Source of the DNA: Gallionellaceae bacterium
Lineage (GTDB): Bacteria > Pseudomonadota > Gammaproteobacteria > Burkholderiales > Gallionellaceae
Direction of reading: 5' to 3'
NCBI GenBank assembly: GCA_027448945.1
Contig: DAIDMQ010000002.1
Coordinates: 1-64,000 of the forward strand
Length of the DNA stretch: 64,000 nt
The position numbers and the translations under genes are program-made. The notes under the pieces are model-generated. The model was not told where the DNA came from. It made no database searches and saw only the letters and a program-made list of their open reading frames with translations. Below, piece by piece: positions 17,392-25,410 of this stretch. The first letter of the stretch is position 1; each line of letters begins with the position of its first letter.

Positions 17392-17411
17392 CATATTGCG
17401 ATGCTGACCCC
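17392..17411 (+). repeat. Short dispersed repeat
   Basis: CATATTGCGATGCTGACCCC, preceded by TTTTAGCTAAAA. Related copies are at 17720-17741 (CATATATTGTGATGCTGCCCCC) and, in reverse orientation, 19430-19447 (GGGGTCAGTATCGCAATG). Confidence 0.6.
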
Positions 17412-17503
17412 TTATAGCTAATGAAGCATAATCAGGAATGGCGATTTGAAACTATCTAAACTAATCGCACTACGGAGAACGTCAAGGCAGTTGCTGTCCC
17501 CTA

Positions 17504-17596
17504 CTACAGATCGTGATCAGCTAAGCGATTCGATTGCTCCGGCTCAAATTCGACTACAAAGCCGCAGTACATTTCATTCATACGCTTTCGACTCAT
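17504..17596 (-). CDS. Possible 30-residue protein
   Basis: An ATG with GGAG about 8 bases upstream opens 30 codons (MSRKRMNEMYCGFVVEFEPE...). The frame is open for some 20 codons before the ATG as well. The composition is plausible for a protein, but the gene lies in a repeat-rich gap and I recognise no family. It could also be a remnant. Confidence 0.25.
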   Translation of the reverse strand: MSRKRMNEMYCGFVVEFEPEQSNRLADHDL

Positions 17597-17719
17597 TTCA
17601 AATCTCCAACTTACTGGGTTGATACGGGTTAACTCAGGCGGCCCATCATTGTTCTAATGAACTGCCTAAAACTATTGGGATCAGCTTCGGGTTTGTATTG
17701 AAGTTACATAACTAGCCAA

Positions 17720-17741
17720 CATATATTGTGATGCTGCCCCC
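17720..17741 (+). repeat. Short dispersed repeat, variant
   Basis: CATATATTGTGATGCTGCCC-type sequence, 85% or so like the unit at 17392-17411 by eye, in the same orientation and 330 bases away. It lies directly after the stop of the minus-strand gene at 17746. Confidence 0.5.
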
Positions 17742-17745
17742 ATTT

Positions 17746-18054
17746 TTACTCAGTTCTAGGCTTCTTTTGGGGCATTAAAATTGACAGCGTTAGCAACCAC
17801 GCTGTGATGACAAGCAATATTATTAGTGACGAAACCGGGAAGAAAATCCAGGATACAAGCAAGCTATCACTCCTATTCCCAAGCACTGACGCAGCGCCAA
17901 GGATCGTTGCCATCCAAGCAGCAACTGAGAACACTATAGAACTCAGCACAATGGCCATTTTTTTAACTTGGATATTTGCCTTTAATTCATCGCCCGCATT
18001 GCGAAAAAAATAGCCGATGACCTTCGGTGCAATATGCGCGGGGGAAATTTGCAT
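17746..18054 (-). CDS. Two-helix membrane protein, unknown
   Basis: 102 residues. Two hydrophobic segments (IVLSSIVFSVAAWMATILGAA and SWIFFPVSSLIILLVITAWL) flank a short polar loop; the N-terminal 30 residues are soluble. No Shine-Dalgarno is seen before the ATG, so the start is uncertain. No family recognised. Confidence 0.5.
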   Translation of the reverse strand: MQISPAHIAPKVIGYFFRNAGDELKANIQVKKMAIVLSSIVFSVAAWMATILGAASVLGNRSDSLLVSWIFFPVSSLIILLVITAWLLTLSILMPQKKPRTE

Positions 18055-18195
18055 GAGGGTTGGACTTTATCTGGCAGGGGTTGTGCGTTGACTAAGTTTT
18101 GAGCAGTTTTGTAAAAGTCTCGTAGACCTTGATTGCAGCCCGATAAAGGCGCAGGATGTGCTTGCAGTTCCCTTTAATCTTTGAAGGAGAGCATC

Positions 18196-18324
18196 ATGCC
18201 CAAGACACAAAATTCACGTAAGCAAGGTAAAAAGCCGCCAATGATGACGCCGAAAGAAAAGAAGGCGGCTAAGATTGCCAAGAAGCATCACGAAGATTCG
18301 CCCCCCACACTACTTCCTCATTAA
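18196..18324 (+). CDS. Small Lys-rich protein, 42 residues
   Basis: ATG at 18196 with AAGGAGA 7 bases upstream and a terminator 18 bases after the stop, so the gene unit is complete. The product is very basic: MPKTQNSRKQGKKPPMMTP then EKKAAKIAKKHH and a short acidic/proline tail. It is too short for domain recognition. A nucleic acid-binding role is possible from charge alone. Confidence 0.65.
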   Translation: MPKTQNSRKQGKKPPMMTPKEKKAAKIAKKHHEDSPPTLLPH

Positions 18325-18342
18325 TCATTCAACTAAGCCGCG

Positions 18343-18375
18343 CCCCGCGCCTTGTTATCCGGGCGCGGGGTTTTT
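18343..18375 (+). terminator. Intrinsic terminator
   Basis: CCCCGCGCC (18343-18351) pairs with GGGCGCGGGG (18361-18370), followed by TTTTT. It lies right after the small basic protein gene. Confidence 0.85.
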
Positions 18376-18464
18376 CTTTGTTCCAGACTTTTCGTTGGGA
18401 AAATACCCGTTATTGCAGAGCTCGCCGCCCTACCGTGCCAGACACGGTAGAGCGTGGCGTGGGT

Positions 18465-19211
18465 TTATTGCAGTGTTGTTGCCGCTCCGCAGCATTTTTT
18501 GAATTTTTTGCCGCTGCCGCAAGGGCAGGGGTCGTTGCGTCCGGTCTTGGCGTGTTCTCTTTGGAATGTTCCCGCCATGCTTTGCGCCAGGTTGTTTTGG
18601 CCTAGCGGCAACCAGTAGCGGTAGATGGCGGCGATGCTGGCGGGGATGAGTTTGGTGAGGGCTTCGCGTTGCTCGGCCGTGGCGACTTGTGTTTCTTCCG
18701 CGTCGCTGACTTGTTCCGCGCCGAGCAGGTAGATGGGACGTAGCAGTTCGATGCCGGCGGGGTCGGTTAGGAGGGGCTGCCAGTCGGCTTCGCGCAGCTT
18801 GAGGCCTTTCATAAAACCTTGTGCCCACATTTCGCCATCCAGATATTCGCGCGCGTCGCCTTCGTAAACGACGGTGTCGAAAACGGGGGCGAGTTGGTCA
18901 GGATGTTGTTGCAGATTGTTGATGATGTTGTTGCGTTGTTGCAGGATGAGTTCGAGGATGCGCTCGGCTTGGGCATAGGTTTCGAAAGCAGGTTCATCTT
19001 TTGCACCGGGGCCCCACACGTGAGGCAACCATTCGCTGGTCTTGATGCTGGTCGGGCCGATGACGATGGCGGTGAGATAGCCGTCCAGACTGTCCAGCAT
19101 CATGGTCGCATCGGCAGTGGCGGGGGAGAGCAAGAACCGCGCGAGCTCTTCCATGCCGGCCTGTTCGGGCGGGTTGCTTTGTTGTGTGGGGTCGGGCGTC
19201 GTTTTACTCAT
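18465..19211 (-). CDS. UPF0149/YecA family protein with SEC-C motif
   Basis: 248 residues. The UPF0149 helical domain covers about residues 20-200 ([17 protein letters not shown] near the start, WAQGFMKGL in the middle). The C-terminal [19 protein letters not shown] is a SEC-C zinc-binding motif, as at the end of SecA. E. coli YecA, with the same layout, binds SecA and ribosomes, so a role in protein export or quality control is likely. Single gene. Confidence 0.88.
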   Translation of the reverse strand: MSKTTPDPTQQSNPPEQAGMEELARFLLSPATADATMMLDSLDGYLTAIVIGPTSIKTSEWLPHVWGPGAKDEPAFETYAQAERILELILQQRNNIINNLQQHPDQLAPVFDTVVYEGDAREYLDGEMWAQGFMKGLKLREADWQPLLTDPAGIELLRPIYLLGAEQVSDAEETQVATAEQREALTKLIPASIAAIYRYWLPLGQNNLAQSMAGTFQREHAKTGRNDPCPCGSGKKFKKCCGAATTLQ

Positions 19212-19585
19212 AACGTGTTTGCTTGCAGGGTGTGTTTAGACTAAGCGGTTCACCAATGTTTGTAGCCAAGTTTTGCATAGGCATATTAAAGTTTATGTTC
19301 ATTCCGCATCAGAAAGTGCAGGCAGCTTGGCGGGGATGGTTTTCGCGGTGCGTGTATCAGTGTAGCCATTGCGCGCACTTTAACCCCACCAGGCTTTCTT
19401 GCCTATTCATCATAGCAATCTTCATCACCGGGGTCAGTATCGCAATGATGCGCGGAAAGACAATCTTGGAATGTCTGGCATCGTTATTTCCGCAAAGTCT
19501 TTGCGTATGCCGGTGCCCTGCCTGTTAAGTGATCAGGTTCGGGACGACAGCCGACTGTTTGCAGCAAAAACAAGACGCAGCAGCG
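19212..19585. other. 374-base gap
   Basis: It contains the reversed short repeat at 19430-19447. A 101-codon open frame on the plus strand (19223-19528) is Cys-rich and irregular and has no ribosome binding site; not accepted as a gene. Confidence 0.5.
19430..19447 (-). repeat. Short dispersed repeat, reverse copy
   Basis: GGGGTCAGTATCGCAATG, the reverse complement of the unit at 17392-17411 with one change. Confidence 0.5.
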
Positions 19586-20548
19586 TTACTTGGTCGCTTT
19601 TCGTGTGGCAATGAGGCTGGCGGCTATGCTGCCGCCTATTAGTATCGTGACAATCGCCAAAGAGAGCGTTACAGGTATGTGATACCAGTGTGCAATCAGC
19701 ATCTTGCCGCCGATGAAGGTGAGCACGAGGGCGAGGCCGTATTTCAGCAGGTGGAAACGGTCTGCCACGTCGGCAAGCAGGAAATAGAGTGCCCGCAGTC
19801 CCATGATGGCGAAGATGTTGGAGGTAAAGACGATGAAGGGGTCGGTGGTAATGGCGAAGATGGCCGGGATGGAGTCCACCGCAAATACCACGTCGGAAGT
19901 TTCAATCAGGATCAGCACCAGAAACAGCGGCGTGAAATAGCGCACGTTGTTTTTTATGATGGTAAAGCGCTCGCCGTGATGGCCATCTGAGATGCGCAGA
20001 TGGCGACGTGCAAATTTCAGCACGGGGTTTTTGCTCAAGTCGGGCTCATGGTCGGCCATGAATAACATGCGTATGCCCGTGATCACCAGAAAGACCCCAA
20101 AGATATAGAGTACCCAGTTGAACTCTCTTACCAGCCAGGCGCCAGCCAAGATCATGCCGGCGCGCAGGACGATGGCGCCGAGGACGCCATAGATGAGCAC
20201 CCGGCGTTGATATTCCGCCGCGACATGGAAAGATGAGAAGATCAGCAGAAAAACGAATACGTTATCCACTGACAGTGATTTTTCGATCAGGTAGCCGGTC
20301 AGGAACTCTAGTGCCTTGCGGTTCGCGATCTCCTGGTTGAAAGCGCCACTCAGGTACCACCACAAGCCGGCATTGAACAGTAAGGCGAGGCTCAGCCAGG
20401 CAAGTGTCCAAGTGGCAGCCTCTTTGGCGCCGACCTTATGGGCCTGTTTGCCGCCGAATACGAACAGATCAAGCGCCAGCATCATCAGCACGAAGCCGAT
20501 GAATACCGCCCACATCCAGGGTTCGCCAATCGAGAGGGTATCGTTCAT
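19586..20548 (-). CDS. TerC family membrane protein (Alx-like)
   Basis: 320 residues with about nine hydrophobic segments. TerC signatures: LALDLFVFGG, SLSVDNVFVFLLIF with the acidic residue in the membrane, ETSDVVFAVDSIPAIFAIT, and SNIFAIMGLRALYFLL. E. coli Alx is implicated in manganese export and responds to alkaline pH; TerC relatives are linked to metal homeostasis and to loading metals onto exported enzymes. The 37-base gap to psd upstream leaves no room for the yybP-ykoY riboswitch that controls some relatives. psd and this gene probably form an operon. Confidence 0.9.
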   Translation of the reverse strand: MNDTLSIGEPWMWAVFIGFVLMMLALDLFVFGGKQAHKVGAKEAATWTLAWLSLALLFNAGLWWYLSGAFNQEIANRKALEFLTGYLIEKSLSVDNVFVFLLIFSSFHVAAEYQRRVLIYGVLGAIVLRAGMILAGAWLVREFNWVLYIFGVFLVITGIRMLFMADHEPDLSKNPVLKFARRHLRISDGHHGERFTIIKNNVRYFTPLFLVLILIETSDVVFAVDSIPAIFAITTDPFIVFTSNIFAIMGLRALYFLLADVADRFHLLKYGLALVLTFIGGKMLIAHWYHIPVTLSLAIVTILIGGSIAASLIATRKATK

Positions 20549-20585
20549 TTGTGCATCCAGTTAGCTGTGAACAGATATGGGCCGT

Positions 20586-21440
20586 TTAGTTGTTGCCCAT
20601 CACTTCGCCCATGCGAATGACACCTGTCGGTGCCCATTCCGGATTGAAGTTGAGGGTGTCTTTGGGGAACAGCATGACGACGGTAGAGCCGAGCAGGAAA
20701 CGTCCCATTTCTTCGCCTTTCTTCAGCGTGATTTGTTGGTCGTCGTAACGCCATTCGCGGATGTTGCTGGTGCGCGGCGGATTGACCATGCCATGCCAAA
20801 CAGTTGCCATGCTGCCGACGATGGTCGCGCCGACCAGGGTCAAAACGAACTGGAAAGTTCTGCCATCACGTTCGCCATCGAACACGCACACCACACGTTC
20901 GTTGCGCGCGAACAATCCCGGCACGCCGCGCGCGGTGGTGGGATTGACCGAGAATAATGCGCCAGGCACATAGATCATGCGCCGCAAGCGACCATCGCAA
21001 GGCATGTGGATGCGGTGGTAGTCTTTGGGGCTGAGGTAAAGCGTGGCGAAGCTGCCGTTGCCGAATTGTGCGGCGAGTTCGGTATCGCCTCCGACCAGTG
21101 CTGTGGTGGTGTAGCTGTGTCCTTTGGCTTGGAAGATGCTGTCGTGATCAATGGCACCGAATTGGCTGATCGCACCGTCTACCGGACTGATGTAGTCGGC
21201 TTGCGCCTTGGGGCGTGCGCCTTCGCGCAAAGGGCGGGTGAAGAAGTCGTTGAAGCTGGCGTAGCTGGAGATGTCGGGATTGGCGGCTTCTGCCATGTTC
21301 ACTTTATAGCGGGCGACGAAGCGGCTTATCACGCGGGTGGTGATGCTACCCAATTGCGCGCGGGCAAATTTTCCCGCGAGTAGGGTAAGCGCCTGTTTGG
21401 GTATGAGGTATTGCGGCAAGACGGCGAGACGATCTGACAT
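20586..21440 (-). CDS. psd: Phosphatidylserine decarboxylase proenzyme
   Basis: 284 residues from the MSDRLA start, chosen because homologues begin with LxQYxxPK at this point; a start at 21458 adds six residues. Motifs: FNDFFTRPLREGARP, DGAISQFG, KDYHRIHMPCDG, and FLLGSTVVML, whose LGST is the self-cleavage site that makes the pyruvoyl group. The enzyme converts phosphatidylserine to phosphatidylethanolamine at the inner membrane. pssA at 32.7 kb makes the substrate, so both steps are encoded in the window. The gene is divergent from the TorT-like gene. Confidence 0.95.
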   Translation of the reverse strand: MSDRLAVLPQYLIPKQALTLLAGKFARAQLGSITTRVISRFVARYKVNMAEAANPDISSYASFNDFFTRPLREGARPKAQADYISPVDGAISQFGAIDHDSIFQAKGHSYTTTALVGGDTELAAQFGNGSFATLYLSPKDYHRIHMPCDGRLRRMIYVPGALFSVNPTTARGVPGLFARNERVVCVFDGERDGRTFQFVLTLVGATIVGSMATVWHGMVNPPRTSNIREWRYDDQQITLKKGEEMGRFLLGSTVVMLFPKDTLNFNPEWAPTGVIRMGEVMGNN

Positions 21441-21634
21441 GATGGATGTTCCGAACAACGATGGCGGCGATTATAACGGGGGGTGTGAGTGCCGGACTGT
21501 CTATATTGTTGGGTAGCGCCGCTGATGCAGTCTTATTCATTCTACTTGCGCAAGCTATATGGCGTAGAATCCCTATTGTAAATATAGGATTTTAAGGACT
21601 ATAGGGGCTCAAGTCCTGTATCCGGGGAGATGTT

Positions 21635-22852
21635 GTGGTAAACATATTATTCAATCCAGTCGGCTATTTAGGTGTGTGCCTCGCAATCGTGTGTGTGGCG
21701 GTTTTACCTAGCTCAGCATCTGCCGACAAGTTCCCGCCGCCGCACCATTTCTCGCCCATCCCTGTTTATTTCATCTATCCACCACTCAAGGCTAACGGCT
21801 CGGCAGATGACGCCTTGCGTACCGGCAGGGTGGTCGAAGGCGTTTACCCGATGGCCGCACCTGCCAGCAAGCCTTGGCGTATAGCTTTTTTGTTCCCCCA
21901 CATCAAAGATCCGTATTGGGTCGATTGTACTTATGGTTTGATCAGCGAGGCACGCAGGCTCGGTGTTGCGGTTGATATTCTGCCCGCAGAAGGTTATGAC
22001 GATCTCATAGGACAATTGCGCAAAATGGATGAGGTGATGAACCGGCACTACGATGCGATCGTCATTTCGCCAATAAGCCAGACCGCCAATAATCCTTCCA
22101 TCGCCACCGCTCGTGCGCGCGGCATTCCTGTATTTGAGATGGCGAATGACAGTACCAGCGACGATCTGACCGTTAAAATCACGTCTTCTTTGCACGGCAT
22201 GGGTTGGGATGCGGCCAATTGGGTGATACGCGATGCGCTACGTCGCGGTTTGAAGGCGATTAACCTGGGATTGTTGCCCGGCCCCGCTGACGCGGGGTGG
22301 GTGCAGGGTGAGGTGAATGGCACCAAAGAGGCTGCGCGTAAAGCGCCCATCAGGGTGAATATCGTCGATATAAAGTATGGCGACAGCGACTTGATTGGTC
22401 AGTCGCAACGTGCCGAGCAAATGTTGTTCGAACACGGCAAAGAATTGGATTACATTCTCGGCTGTACCGATTGTGCACCTGCCGCGATCTTGCCAGTCAA
22501 GAATGCGGGTTTAAGCAAGAAGGTGAGGATCGTGGCCTATGGTTTGACCCGCGAGATGATAGACCATATCCGTTCCGGGGATGTGTTGGCGGCGACCGAT
22601 GTTAAGGCCGTGAGTCAGGCACGACTCGCGCTCGATGTCGTGATAGATTATTTGGAAGGGCGCACCAAGAGTAAGCCGCACACCATACTCGTCAAGTTGG
22701 ACATGGTGGATGGTGAGAACGTGGATCGCTACGATTATGACATCACCACTGCACCGAAAGGCTACGAGCCCATCCTGAATTACGCCCCAACCGCTCGCAA
22801 GCCGGCAACGAGTATGTCGTACAAAGTGCATTTACAAGCGCCGGGTGATTGA
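21635..22852 (+). CDS. TorT-like periplasmic binding protein
   Basis: 405 residues from a GTG at 21635 with GGGGAG 5 bases upstream. A signal peptide (VCLAIVCVAVLPSSASA) ends near residue 30. The mature part has a type 1 periplasmic binding fold: WRIAFLFPHIKDPYWVDCTYG, RHYDAIVISPISQTANN, LGLLPGPADAGWVQGE, and LDYILGCTDCAPAAILP. These match TorT, which binds TMAO and signals through the TorS kinase. Here the downstream neighbour is a membrane diguanylate cyclase two bases away, so the sensor probably feeds c-di-GMP production. The ligand is unknown. Confidence 0.85.
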   Translation: MVNILFNPVGYLGVCLAIVCVAVLPSSASADKFPPPHHFSPIPVYFIYPPLKANGSADDALRTGRVVEGVYPMAAPASKPWRIAFLFPHIKDPYWVDCTYGLISEARRLGVAVDILPAEGYDDLIGQLRKMDEVMNRHYDAIVISPISQTANNPSIATARARGIPVFEMANDSTSDDLTVKITSSLHGMGWDAANWVIRDALRRGLKAINLGLLPGPADAGWVQGEVNGTKEAARKAPIRVNIVDIKYGDSDLIGQSQRAEQMLFEHGKELDYILGCTDCAPAAILPVKNAGLSKKVRIVAYGLTREMIDHIRSGDVLAATDVKAVSQARLALDVVIDYLEGRTKSKPHTILVKLDMVDGENVDRYDYDITTAPKGYEPILNYAPTARKPATSMSYKVHLQAPGD

Positions 22853-22854
22853 AG

Positions 22855-24705
22855 ATGCGGATCGGCAGACTCAGGAATAAGTTGTTGTTGAGTGTGACGA
22901 TTTTCATCGTGGTTGTCACGCTGGTTTCGATGTCGGTTGTGAGTTGGGTAATCGGCAACCAGTATCTGGATCAGTCTGAAACGCAATTAAATAAAGCGAT
23001 TAAGGTAATCTCTGACAACTTGAGAGATCGTGGTGGCAATATGTTGTTGGCCGCACGCCAGTTGGCTTCCCAGCGCAACTTGGGTTCCACACTCTGGTAT
23101 CTGGGAAAATACGCCGCCGCGAGTGATGATAGGGCGATGCTGGAAATGACCTACCAGCAAATTGCCAAAGATACTTATAAGATAGGCTACGTCGCCAAGT
23201 TCAATAAGATCGCCATCTATGATGCGACCGGTATGTTGGTCTCCTTTGCCAATCGGGAGCATGGTAATTTTCAAGTCGGTTATGCACGCATGTTGGCCGT
23301 GCCACGTTTTTACATCGCCAAGTTGCAAGCGGGTGACGATATCAATCCGAACAACATCATAGAGTTGCCCAGATACGGCGGTTTCGACTTTCACTATCCA
23401 CGCGAATTACCCACGCATGAACAAATACGTTATGCGGTGCACGATGGCAAGGTAGTGCTGGAAAGTTATGTGCCCATTATGGGTGAGGTGTTTAAGCCGC
23501 AACAGGGTGATAAGGTCTTGGAACAGTTTGGTTTTGTGGTCGCAGTTCAAGAATTAGATCCGGCGTTCATCGAACACTTGTCGGTTTTGACTGAGGTCAA
23601 GATAGACATCTTCAGTGATCGGGGTTTGAGTTTGGGTAGTTTGCCCGGGTACAATCAACTGCAAGGCGGGCAGGTAGAAAGCGAATCTGCCGCCAGTGCG
23701 CTTCAAGTGGTGCAGGTCGGTGACGCGGCTTATTATCAAAAGCTGATGACACTGAAAGACGGCGATAAGCGCGTGGCGACGATAGCGACTTTGCAATCAA
23801 AGCAGATTGTGCAGAGCAATATTCTGGAGATGATGCGCACGCTGGGTTTGATTGCCATAGCTAGTTTGTTGTTCATCTTTCCCTTCATTTGGTATTTCGT
23901 CACCTCTATCACCAAGCCATTGCGCACGCTGAGCCGTATCTTTCACATCGTGGCCAGCGGTGAACAGAACAGTGTGTTTGTGAAAGAGTTACTAAGTTTG
24001 GAAAAGGAAAAATTGCGCAATGACGAGCTGGGTGATTTGACCAAGAGTTTTATCCTGATGTCGGATGCGGTGCGCGAAAAAATGGGGCAGAACGAGCAGT
24101 TGTACAACGAGTTGAAAAAATCGCGGGATGAGTTGGAATATCGCGTCGAGGAGCGTACCAAAGAATTGGTCGCGCTCAAGCAAAATGCGGAGCGCATGGC
24201 GCGCACCGACCAGTTGACCGGCTTGCCTAATCGCCGCGCTTTCTACGAGCAAGCCGCGTTGATCATTGCACAGGCGTACCGTTACGGGCAACCCTTGACG
24301 CTGGTGATGCTGGACATTGATCACTTCAAAGGTGTTAATGATACGCATGGGCATGATGCTGGTGATGTGGTTCTTAAAGCGGTCGCGGATCAGATCGATG
24401 CGGCAGTGCGTACATCCGATGTGCCAGCCAGACAAGGCGGCGAGGAGTTTGTGATTTTGTTGCCGATGACTGATTTGGATGAGGCGGTAATTTTCTCTGA
24501 ACGCTTACGCGCGCACATAGCGGCGTTGGATATAGCGGTACACGGGGAAGTGCTAAAAGTTACCTGCAGCTTTGGAATTGCGATGCTGTCAAAAGCGGAC
24601 GAAGACATAGATGCCTTGCTAAAGCGCAGTGATGCAGCGCTCTACCTGGCCAAGGATGGCGGACGTAATCAGGTGAAGTGCGATATGTCGGAAATGTCCG
24701 CTTAG
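22855..24705 (+). CDS. Membrane sensor diguanylate cyclase with HAMP domain
   Basis: 616 residues. Helix 1 is at about residues 8-30, then a large periplasmic domain (about 31-325), helix 2 (LGLIAIASLLFIFPFIWYFV), a HAMP domain with SITKPLRTLSR, a coiled-coil stretch (EQLYNELKKSRDELEYRVEE) and a GGDEF domain. The active site reads QGGEEFVILLP, with the RxxD inhibitory site (RTSD) five residues ahead, so cyclase activity and product inhibition are expected. It starts 2 bases after the TorT-like stop and is surely co-transcribed with it. A 36-bp palindromic terminator follows. Confidence 0.92.
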   Translation: MRIGRLRNKLLLSVTIFIVVVTLVSMSVVSWVIGNQYLDQSETQLNKAIKVISDNLRDRGGNMLLAARQLASQRNLGSTLWYLGKYAAASDDRAMLEMTYQQIAKDTYKIGYVAKFNKIAIYDATGMLVSFANREHGNFQVGYARMLAVPRFYIAKLQAGDDINPNNIIELPRYGGFDFHYPRELPTHEQIRYAVHDGKVVLESYVPIMGEVFKPQQGDKVLEQFGFVVAVQELDPAFIEHLSVLTEVKIDIFSDRGLSLGSLPGYNQLQGGQVESESAASALQVVQVGDAAYYQKLMTLKDGDKRVATIATLQSKQIVQSNILEMMRTLGLIAIASLLFIFPFIWYFVTSITKPLRTLSRIFHIVASGEQNSVFVKELLSLEKEKLRNDELGDLTKSFILMSDAVREKMGQNEQLYNELKKSRDELEYRVEERTKELVALKQNAERMARTDQLTGLPNRRAFYEQAALIIAQAYRYGQPLTLVMLDIDHFKGVNDTHGHDAGDVVLKAVADQIDAAVRTSDVPARQGGEEFVILLPMTDLDEAVIFSERLRAHIAALDIAVHGEVLKVTCSFGIAMLSKADEDIDALLKRSDAALYLAKDGGRNQVKCDMSEMSA

Positions 24706-24720
24706 CAGAACGCGTTTGCA

Positions 24721-24761
24721 AAACAGTACAGCCCGGCATGCCGGGCTGTACTGTTTTTAGT
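24721..24761. terminator. Bidirectional terminator, 36-bp palindrome
   Basis: A perfect palindrome (half: AAACAGTACAGCCCGGCA) at 24721-24756 with T-runs on both sides. It separates the GGDEF gene from the convergent small gene at 24770. Confidence 0.9.
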
Positions 24762-24769
24762 GCGTAAAG

Positions 24770-24841
24770 TTATACCGTCGGTGGTGGAGTCTTCTTGGGT
24801 TTCTTTGCTTCTTTGTTCTTGCGTTGCTGACCTTTGGCCAT
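24770..24841 (-). CDS. Small basic protein, 23 residues
   Basis: ATG with AGGAG 7 bases upstream, 23 codons (MAKGQQRKNKEAKKPKKTPP, then PTV), then a stop 9 bases before the terminator. Short MAKGQxRxNxExKKPKK proteins are, to my memory, widespread in Betaproteobacteria but have no known function. The good ribosome binding site and terminator support expression. Too short to have been found by length-based gene calling. Confidence 0.7.
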   Translation of the reverse strand: MAKGQQRKNKEAKKPKKTPPPTV

Positions 24842-24929
24842 GATGGATCTCCTAGTAATGTTGCGCGCTCATGTTAATGCGTTGCGGCGTGCGCCACCAG
24901 TATTTTTCGCATAAAAATGCAAGTGCGGT

Positions 24930-25364
24930 TCAGGCCGGCTTGCCGTCCATACCTTCGGTGGAGATGACGATGCGACTGCCGTGCATGGAATCTATGATGC
25001 CGTATTCTGCATCTGGCATACGCGCATCAACTTTGTCTGCTTGCCATTGCCGACCTCGATACTCCACGATGGCGGTGCATTCATCCATCCACTCTATGAC
25101 TTTGACACGCTGACCGATGTCGCTGGGCATTTTGCCGGATGATTTACCCTTGGATCTGTTGCGGCGCAACAGCATCACGATGGCACCATGTATCAATGCA
25201 CCTATGGTAAGTGCAGTTAGTTGGGTGCTGACGGGTGCGCTGTGGAATGAATAGTAGGCTGGATAGATGCAAGCCAGTCCGATTGCGACCAGATAGAAAG
25301 CACCTGACCCAATTTCTGCGAGCATGAACAGCACGCCGACCACCAACCATGAAATAAAATCCAT
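24930..25364 (-). CDS. NfeD family membrane protein
   Basis: 144 residues; GGGGAAA lies upstream of the ATG. Two membrane segments (WLVVGVLFMLAEIGSGAFYLVAIGLACIYP region and LTALTIGALIHGAIVMLL) precede an OB-fold C-terminal domain beginning IGQRVKVIEWMDE and including YRGRQWQAD. This is the short NfeD type without the protease domain, usually paired with a stomatin-like protein; no stomatin gene is adjacent here. It lies 46 bases downstream of mnmH on the same strand. Confidence 0.8.
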   Translation of the reverse strand: MDFISWLVVGVLFMLAEIGSGAFYLVAIGLACIYPAYYSFHSAPVSTQLTALTIGALIHGAIVMLLRRNRSKGKSSGKMPSDIGQRVKVIEWMDECTAIVEYRGRQWQADKVDARMPDAEYGIIDSMHGSRIVISTEGMDGKPA

Positions 25365-25410
25365 CTATGTTTCCCCTTGAAGTTGAGCGGTTCAGTTAAA
25401 AGTCATGCGG

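Larger units (their letters stand above)
17340..17745. other. Non-coding stretch with repeats and one tiny ORF
   Basis: 406 bases holding the two short repeats at 17392 and 17720 and the small open frame at 17504-17596. Otherwise AT-balanced and without recognisable genes; probably a scar of past insertions. Confidence 0.5.

Noticed and set aside
19223..19528. Cys-rich 101-codon frame
   Set aside because: Lies over a dispersed repeat with no RBS and irregular composition.
20549..20585. Possible yybP-ykoY riboswitch before the TerC gene
   Set aside because: Only 37 bases lie between psd and the TerC start, too short for that riboswitch.
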